Source: Hyaloscypha bicolor E (lineage: Eukaryota; Ascomycota; Leotiomycetes; Helotiales; Hyaloscyphaceae). Taken from it: DNA of 64,000 bases. The stretch is from the NCBI RefSeq assembly GCF_002865645.1, contig NW_020194684.1:4937952-5001951 (forward strand). The letters run 5' to 3'. Within the stretch, counting starts at the first letter, position 1; every line of letters begins with the position of its first letter. The notes under the pieces are model-generated. The model ran no database searches. It was not told where the DNA came from and saw nothing but the letters and a program-made list of their open reading frames with translations. The position numbers and the translations under genes were made by a program. Below are positions 56,776 to 64,000 of the stretch, one piece after another.

Positions 56776-57512
56776 ATGCATGACCCACCGCCAACAAAAG
56801 GTACAATCCTGATCTCAGGGGAGGGTACCAATCTTCAAGCCCTCATCGACGCGACCAGCTCGACGCTTCCATACCTCAAAATTGTGGTCAGTTGAGGACA
56901 AGGACATGGAGAGTATGAGTTGTAGTCATAACTAATCTTCTTCAGAGAGTTATATCGAACAAGAAGGAAGCTAAGGGATTGATACGAGCTAAGTCTGCTT
57001 CAATACCGACAAAATACCATAACTTGGTGTCTGGGAATTACTTTGCCAAGGGGGAAGCCGACCAAGCGGTAAAGCAAGCAGCACGGGAGAAGTACGATGC
57101 AGACCTTGCGGACATAGTACTGGCAGATGAGCCCGACATCGTAATCTGTGCAGGATGGATGCATGTCTTGTCACCGAAATTTTTGGATCCATTGGTAGCG
57201 AAGAAAGTACCTGTCATCAATCTCCATCCCGCGCTTCCAGGCAAATACGATGGCATTGATGCCATAAAACGGGCTTACGACGATTATCACAAAGGGAAAC
57301 TGGAGCATGATAGAACAGGTATCATGATCCACTACGTTGTCCCAGAGGTGGATCGTGGTGAGCCTATTGTGGTCAGGGAGATACAATGCAAAACTCCCGA
57401 GACTTTGGAAGAATTGAAGGACAGAGTACATGCCGAAGAGCACCAACTCATACTTGAGGGGACCGCCATGGCAATTCACAACCTATGGGAGGAGAGATCA
57501 AAGAGTGGATAA
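56776..57512 (+). CDS. ADE8: Phosphoribosylglycinamide formyltransferase (GAR transformylase)
   Basis: Exons 56776-56886 and 56946-57512 (225 aa). It catalyses transfer of a formyl group from 10-formyl-THF to GAR, the third step of de novo purine synthesis. Visible motifs: the phosphate-binding loop ISGEGTNLQALID near the N-terminus (usual SGxGSN, with E at the variable place), the catalytic Asn and His in VINLHPALPGKYDG, and the catalytic Asp in PEVDRGEPI. It is monofunctional, like yeast Ade8, not fused to GARS/AIRS as in animals. Length is normal for fungi. The 59-bp intron follows codon 37. It converges on the DUF3074 gene with an 88-bp spacer, so 3' UTRs may overlap. Confidence 0.95.
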
Positions 57513-57600
57513 CTATGGTAAACTTTCCAAATGGTTCCTTGCAAGCCTTCCATTTTCGCTATTCTAACATATACTCTGAAGTGCATGATATTACAAGAGA

Positions 57601-58867
57601 TTACTGAGGTGGAGCAGCTGGCAACTCCTTATTCGAAGATTCCCGTCTCGTGATCCCGGGATTGAATTCTGTTTTCGATATTGGCGGTGGTGCATCGTTG
57701 CTCGACGCTGGTGCAGGTGGAAGTGACTTTTCTGGGCCCTCTGACTTTGAACTGGGGGCTGGTATGGATTCGCCGCGCTGCCTTGGAATCCACGACAAGA
57801 AAAGCTCAACATCTTTAGCTATTGCTCCCGGGACAGCCAAATTCTGCATCCATTGAGGAAGGACACCACCTGCATCTGAAGCTGTTGCCATGATCCACTC
57901 CACGTCTCCGTTGCTTGGAAGTACACGAATCCGCTCTATTGATGTGTAAGCCGCCGTAACCAAGCTCTTGTCCCTTGCAAACTCTGCGTACGGTGATTTG
58001 TCGAAGTCATTGAGTGGTATCGAAACGACGAGGAACTCCTCATTGCCTTCGAGCATCGCCGCCACTTGTACTACAGGAAATGTCCGATTTTTCAGAGGCT
58101 TTGGGTCGATCTTGTGTTTCATCTCTTCCACCGCAACGGTGATGTTCGTCCAGTGTCCACCATGTACCTGGACATCAATGCCACTTGCATCCCATCTCAT
58201 GGCTTCTCTAGCTCCAATAACAGTTGGTGTGAAAGCTTCTTCTGACTGCGCGTGGTGCTCCTTGAAACTGTGTACGAACTCCGCCCAACTAGCAGTCCTC
58301 TCCTCAGTCGAATTCCTGTGACAACTTCTCCTGCAAAACCAAGTCTCATCCTTTCTATCCGCACTGTACTGACTCATCCCCTCCACTTTATCCAAATCCT
58401 TCCCTGATACCGTCTTTTCGTAGAGATGGACCGGAGCTTCTGAATTCGGGAATTTCTTCGGTGACCCTTTGACTTTCCACTCCGATGCGCCACCAGATTT
58501 TGGCGCAACGCCTGCCGTCGAATTAGTATAGATTTCCCCTGATTTTGAACTGAAAGCCCAGCAGCTGAGAAGCCAAACTCCGAAGACATGGGGCGTGACA
58601 GCTCCTGCGAAGCTCTAGTGCTCAGAATTTCAAACAAAAATATATGAGAATAAACTTACCATCGACGAAGGGAATTGATTCTGAAAGAACACTCGTGATG
58701 AAGGCTTTCAACGTGGGAGCAGCTGTTGCCCCAGACCCATCGCTGAATTTCTCCGTCGAGGAAGCAGGATTGCTTGGCTGCACACCCTTTCCTGCACTGG
58801 GTAATTGGTTGATAGAGATTCCCTCCAAACGCACCCAAGGCCCGAGAACAAACTTGGAACCCGTCAT
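57601..58867 (-). CDS. DUF3074 (START-like) domain protein
   Basis: Exons 58867-58660 and 58511-57601 (1119 nt, 372 aa). The 148-bp intron was chosen because its acceptor joins SIPFVDG to VAPKSGGASEW, the continuous family phrase; an earlier acceptor would insert an unrelated hydrophobic stretch. Motifs: PTLKAFITSVLSESIPF, VKGSPKKFP, DETWFCRRSCHRNS (usual W-x-C-R-x-S-x-H) and EEFLVVSIPL. The C-terminal 80 residues are Pro/Ser-rich and disordered. The DUF3074 fold is START-like and probably binds a lipid or other hydrophobic ligand; no activity is established. No signal peptide or membrane helix. Divergent to the lumazine synthase gene. Confidence 0.85.
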
Positions 58868-59145
58868 CGTGAATGTATCAACTTCCAAACCGCCAAGCTA
58901 TAGCTATCCCCTAGATAATTGCATTGAAAAGGCAATCTGAACACGAGATTAGATTGAGGTTGGCGATTAGTGAGAGAAGGACGCAAACATCAATTTCTCT
59001 GACGCAAAGTCAAACAGGGGCTGGACGAGCTTGAGGAATCCCTGCTAGTGCCGTGCCCCTCCATGGAGCTTGATCAAACAACGACAACCAGAAGCAGATT
59101 GATCGGACAAACGAAACAGCCCACCAGTGACAAATCACATCTAGA
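58868..59145. promoter_or_regulatory. Divergent promoter, DUF3074 gene / lumazine synthase
   Basis: 278 bp between diverging start codons; no specific element identified. Confidence 0.5.
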
Positions 59146-59896
<751 letters not shown>

Positions 59897-60167
59897 ACAT
59901 ACACACCTCTTGTCTGAACTTTTCCTTTCATCTGATGTTTGAGGGCATTCAAGGAAGAGTTAAAAAAAGGGGGGGTAGTCAGACATCTGAATTATATTAT
60001 ACAACTTTCATGGTCGGTATCCATGTTACCCAAAAAGACGCAGGTTTCGACGCAATTTCTGCCCTGAAGATCTTTTAACGCCAGCATGCCATGCAATATG
60101 ACACAATTAAAAAGCTCTTTTTATCCTCTCCCTTCTCCCTCTTCTATTAACGGGGACATTTCCTCCA

Positions 60168-63061
60168 TTACAGCGTATAACCAAACATCTCCTTCAATCC
60201 ATTAGGGTCCTTATCTTTCTTTGTTCTCCACGCTGACTTCTTCTTCTCGCGTTTTTTGGCCATCTCTTCCCAGCCCTCTTCATCGTCTTCATCAGAGGCG
60301 TTTCCGGATTTCTTCACAGGTCTAATTGTTGTCGAGGCGTGCTTGTCCTCCCAGCCTCCAAGACCTCCAGACATCATAGTTGAGCTTCTCATCATCTTGT
60401 TTTGGTGCGTTAGAGGAGCTTGTGAGACGGGCCTGTATCGACCTGGCAATCCCACATTACTTCGCTCAGAAGGTGCTATTGAAGGAGCATAGCCGCCGTT
60501 GCCATGGATGGATGGTGTATACATGGAATTTCGGTTCATCCAGGGAGCGGCGTTGGGCTCCATCATCGTCATTGCACGCTGTTGTGCGTTTATTGGACGT
60601 ACTTGTTGAGCGCTCGCTGGCCTGTGAGTTTCTCCCATAGAGTTGTGCGATTGATGGCCGCCCTGCCCAGGCGGCCCCTGACCATTGGTCATCATTTGCA
60701 TGAATTGCATTTGCATCGCCATAAACTGTTGCATTTGCTGGGACATCTGGATTTGAGCCTGGTCTCCGGGAGTCATCATCATCGGGTTCATCATACCCAT
60801 TGGGCCCATAGGACCCATTGGTCCAGCTGGGCCAATCCCGTTATACATGCTGCCAGCCACGGACGGAGGTCCCTGCATTCCGTTGAAGCCGTTGGATGGT
60901 GGAGGCCCGTATGTCCCTTGGGCATTCGGGCTGCCTCTCCTCATAGCTCGCGATCTCTCTTCTGTGGCGATCACGCCAACCAACCCTCCCTGCGGCAAGC
61001 CTCTTGAAGGTTCGCCGCTCACAGAACCAGATCCACCACCGAAAGCCAAGGGCTCCCGATGCATTGGATTGACGAGGCCTGCCCCAAAATATGGATCTTG
61101 GGGTAGATTTCTTGCAAAAACTGGTAATTGGCCTCCTCCGCCACCCATGGCTGAAGAAGCCCTGAGGTTTGGATTCGACCCCATGCTCCGCATTGGTGGC
61201 TTATTCTTGTTCGGGAATCCATGTGCTTGCAGAATTGCCAACGGAACTTCCTCGTCCTCCTCTTCGGCATCCACAGGGTTAACGAGATTTGGACTGCTTT
61301 GCGAAGCCAACACACTTGGACGGGCAGGAGCCGCTTCTCCGGTTACCTTCATCATCTGTTGTCTGTACACAGCCATGTGAGCCTCCTGTTTCCTTCGCTG
61401 TTTTGCGAGCTGTCTCGCCTTCTCAGCCTCATCTTCATCGTCATCATAAGTCTCATCCTCTTCTTCATCCGCGTCGTCATTCGACTGGCCTCCAACACTC
61501 CTAAGTCTCTCCTGGTCTTGCTTATATCTCTCGAATTGAGCTGGTGTCATGACTCTATTTTGAGGGGCTTGCTTTGTTGATGGAGAATGTGCCCTCTCCT
61601 GGAACCTCTGAGCAATATTGGCTGACGCCGCAATTTGGCTGTCGAACATATTGTCCTCGTTTTCTATCAATTCGTGGCGCTTCGCTTTTGGGGTTGTCTC
61701 ATTCGATCCTGCCTTCCAGCTGGAGGCTACAGAATCATCGACTTTATATGTCGGATTTGAAGGGAGGGCCCAACTGTCACGGACTCTATAGCCTGGATCA
61801 TTCAGTCGTCGACTTGCGTTGGCAGATTCCTTTAAAAGTCTTGCATCCTCATCCATGGAATCGTCGATTGTAGATTGTCTCCGGCCATAATGTGCGCTAG
61901 TCCTCTTCAACCCATTGTCGGCAGCTTCCTTTCGTGGTATCCGGGTAAGTGATGAGGGGCTGTCGGTGTTCACTTGCGAAGATCCATGTGTAGGAACAGG
62001 TGGAGGTGGTGGGGAGTCATCCTGGCTTGGGCCAAAAGAGCTAGGGCTAAATCTTGATATTAATCCGTCCCGAGAATGTTGGCTGTTCCAAGAATATGGT
62101 GATGGCTCAATATCCTTTTGTTTGTCAATGGTGAGCGAAGAAGGTTTACTGTGGCGGCTAGATGTGAGTCGATTAGCGGGTCCGGGCGAAGGTGTTTCCT
62201 ACTTGCATGTTAGGTTTGATTTCCCAAAAAATGAGACTTTCGGAAGAGCTCGTTACTGACAGGACTCTGGGACATTGTTCTATCTTCCTCCGCATCCAAA
62301 ATAGTGCTCTTTCTTTTGCCGAAACCGGCAAACATATCTGAGAAATCACCGCCTAAACTTAAGCCTAGATTTTTGTCCGGTACCGATGCTTTTGTGGTAC
62401 TCGCATAACTCGAAGTCGTCACGGCTCTCTCTCTGCCCTCTGATTTATCTTCGTCAAATTTCGGAGATTCGGACTCTTTTGGTGAAGGTGGCATTGGCTT
62501 GTTTCTTCCCCAGGACAGAGATCTACCTGCGTTTTTCAGAGAAAATGTTGATGTTGACCTCGGGACTGGAGGCATCGGGATGTTATCATAAGGCTTGTCG
62601 TGAGGAGACCTCCATTCATCGCGTTCTGGAGTATTCGTAGAAGACGGGGCAGTTGATGCTGCGCTCAGTCGAGAAGAATTGTCCGTCGTTAAAGACGCGT
62701 TGTTCGACGCGCCACTGCCACTTCACAACGTCAGCATTCGAAGATTTAAGGGTCCCATATCTGGGCCGCAATGCCATTGCACTGCCGGGATACGAGTCTC
62801 TCCCTGTTCTCGTCCCTTCCGATTGGGAGCTTACCGATTGTTCCCAAGATTTTCAAACATGTTGTCAGTGTCCAGTTGTGAAGTCCTCGGTCTGCCGGGT
62901 GACCCAGCTTTGGCAAGCTTCACTCCTCCATCGAAAGACTTGCTTGCAGACTCTCCTCGTTCAAAAACCTTGAACGAGGGTTCCGGCACCTCAGGCCCGA
63001 CATTTTCAAATACATTTGCGGAAGATTTTCGCCGCGCGAAAGCCCTCGGAAACTTAGGCAT
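60168..63061 (-). CDS. Large disordered conserved protein, unknown function
   Basis: Three exons: 63061-62835 (MPKFPRAFARRKSSANVFE ... DNMFENLGNN), about 62721-62261 (RSTSTFSLKNAGRSLSWGR) and 62198-60168 (677 codons). The second intron (62199-62260) is in phase. The first is not: the best donor ends in phase 2 but the exon 2 frame needs phase 1 (see findings). The protein is mostly disordered. It has an acidic block (DDADEEEDETYDDDEDEAEKA), a helix-forming RRKQEAHMAVYRQQMMKV, the conserved-looking EEVPLAILQAHGFPNKNKPP, a Gly/Met/Gln-rich stretch (GPMGPMGPMGMM, QMQQFMAMQMQFMQMM), and a C-terminal EEGWEEMAKKREKKKSAWR ending KEMFGYTL. I do not recognise a named family; both ends look selected. 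A scaffold-type role is a guess. Confidence 0.75.
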
Positions 63062-64000
63062 GTAGTATATGTAGTTGTCGAAGACTATCCAGGATATTTT
63101 TCCAACTCTGGAAATTCGAACGACCGTCTATTAAAATTCGTGCATTCAAGTCGACATAGGTCCAATGAAATGTCCAAAAACAGCTCGAATGTTTGCTCGT
63201 CGTTAGGTTGTACAAGAATCGAATGTCGTGTCGTCGGAGGCACTTGAAAATAACGAAAGGAACGGTCTTCTATTGCAGTCGAGGCCAGCAGTTAGCAAAA
63301 CTCGTGTCTTCATGCAGGTATCCGATATCAGAGACTGGTGGGGTCATCCAGAGAGGAGCTCGGTGGCTGGTTGCATGCCCTTCACGATAAAGTGCTGATG
63401 AATCTTGGCCAAATCTCTAATTGTCGTGAGATGGGGCCCCTAATTGGATCATCAGGTCCGCCGAATGCCCCAAACTTCCATTGAAGATTGTGCCGTAGCC
63501 TTGTGAGTGGAGTTGGTGGTCTTCTTGCAGTGCGGAAGAGGCTGAAGTGTGTTGATGTTGGGATCCAAATATAGATCACGAACGGCCGTCCGTCGAGCAG
63601 TAGGTTTCTGGAGGGAAGAGCAAGGAAACAGGTCGACTCACCAGATCAGACCCCAAATTGTCAATGCTGCTGATACGAATGCACAGATGGATAGCGAGGA
63701 ATTCGATACGTCGTCGATGATGGAATGGAATGGAGCGGAATGAGGAGAAGACACGACGAGCTCGTGTTGGAGGCTAGTCGAGCAATATTTGTTGTGCTGT
63801 CCAACGTTCGTTCGCCTTTAGCTCGGACTCCTCGCCTCGCCTGGACTAGCACTGATTCAGCCCCTCGTTTCCGCCCAGCGGCAACATTTTCAGCGGGTGC
63901 CGACCTGCACAGGGAAAGCTCAGGGGCCTGCAATTCGATATTGCTAAAACAAAGGGCTAGCCGCAGTTTGTGGGTACAATGAATGGCCTTTGACCTGAAG
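63062..64000. other. Upstream region of the disordered-protein gene
   Basis: No supportable gene to the window end. Short frames on both strands (63661-63933 -, 63725-63982 +) mirror each other and lack motifs. Confidence 0.45.

Overview
The window is nuclear DNA of a filamentous ascomycete (Pezizomycotina). The evidence is many short GT-AG introns of about 45-150 bp with CTAAC/CTAAT branch-like motifs, and typical fungal families: a Zn2Cys6 transcription factor, a 2EXR protein, a cupredoxin-type serine-rich surface protein, an hxB-type molybdenum cofactor sulfurase and Shr3. Leotiomycetes is my best guess at class level, but that is inference. There are no operons; genes lie on both strands and several pairs share a divergent promoter of about 280-460 bp. 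No rRNA, tRNA, CRISPR array or intact transposon was recognised by eye.

Layout. 1-11.4 kb is a peripheral metabolism block: a zinc alcohol dehydrogenase cut by the window edge, a SWIM zinc-finger protein, a second zinc alcohol dehydrogenase, a lactate 2-monooxygenase-like flavoenzyme, a secreted protein probably of the acetoacetate decarboxylase-like fold with a broken frame, and a dead dienelactone hydrolase. 11.6-18.4 kb is housekeeping: Moco sulfurase, divergent to a superoxide-dismutase-derived mitoribosomal protein, then a SAM plus PH domain protein. 18.4-22.8 kb has no supportable gene and some short tandem repeats; it lies upstream of a Zn2Cys6 regulator (22.8-24.9 kb). At 27.2 kb there is a cysteine-rich single-pass membrane protein, and at 29.4-30.6 kb a duplicated small membrane-protein locus with one broken copy. 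31.8-36.0 kb carries a 2EXR protein with a Q/P-rich insertion, the amino-acid-permease chaperone Shr3 and an SRPBCC-fold protein.

37.7-52.2 kb is accessory. It holds four related BTB/POZ genes, two intact-looking (40.9 and 51.0-52.2 kb) and two decayed (37.7 and 49.8 kb), a decayed SRPBCC gene, orphan ORFs and a long gene-poor stretch. It also holds one copy of a 67-bp perfect repeat whose other copy lies just beyond the Shr3 stop codon. 52.9-63.1 kb returns to conserved genes: a cupredoxin-type membrane protein, a THOC5-like mRNA export factor divergent to GAR transformylase, a DUF3074 protein divergent to lumazine synthase (riboflavin), and a large disordered protein of unknown function.

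Exon boundaries were worked out by hand from splice motifs, reading phase and recalled family conservation. For most multi-exon models listed, the summed exon lengths are a multiple of three, which supports them. I found no convincing new multi-gene system. The most interesting signals are the birth and death of the local BTB family, the gene decay around it, and a few odd gene structures.
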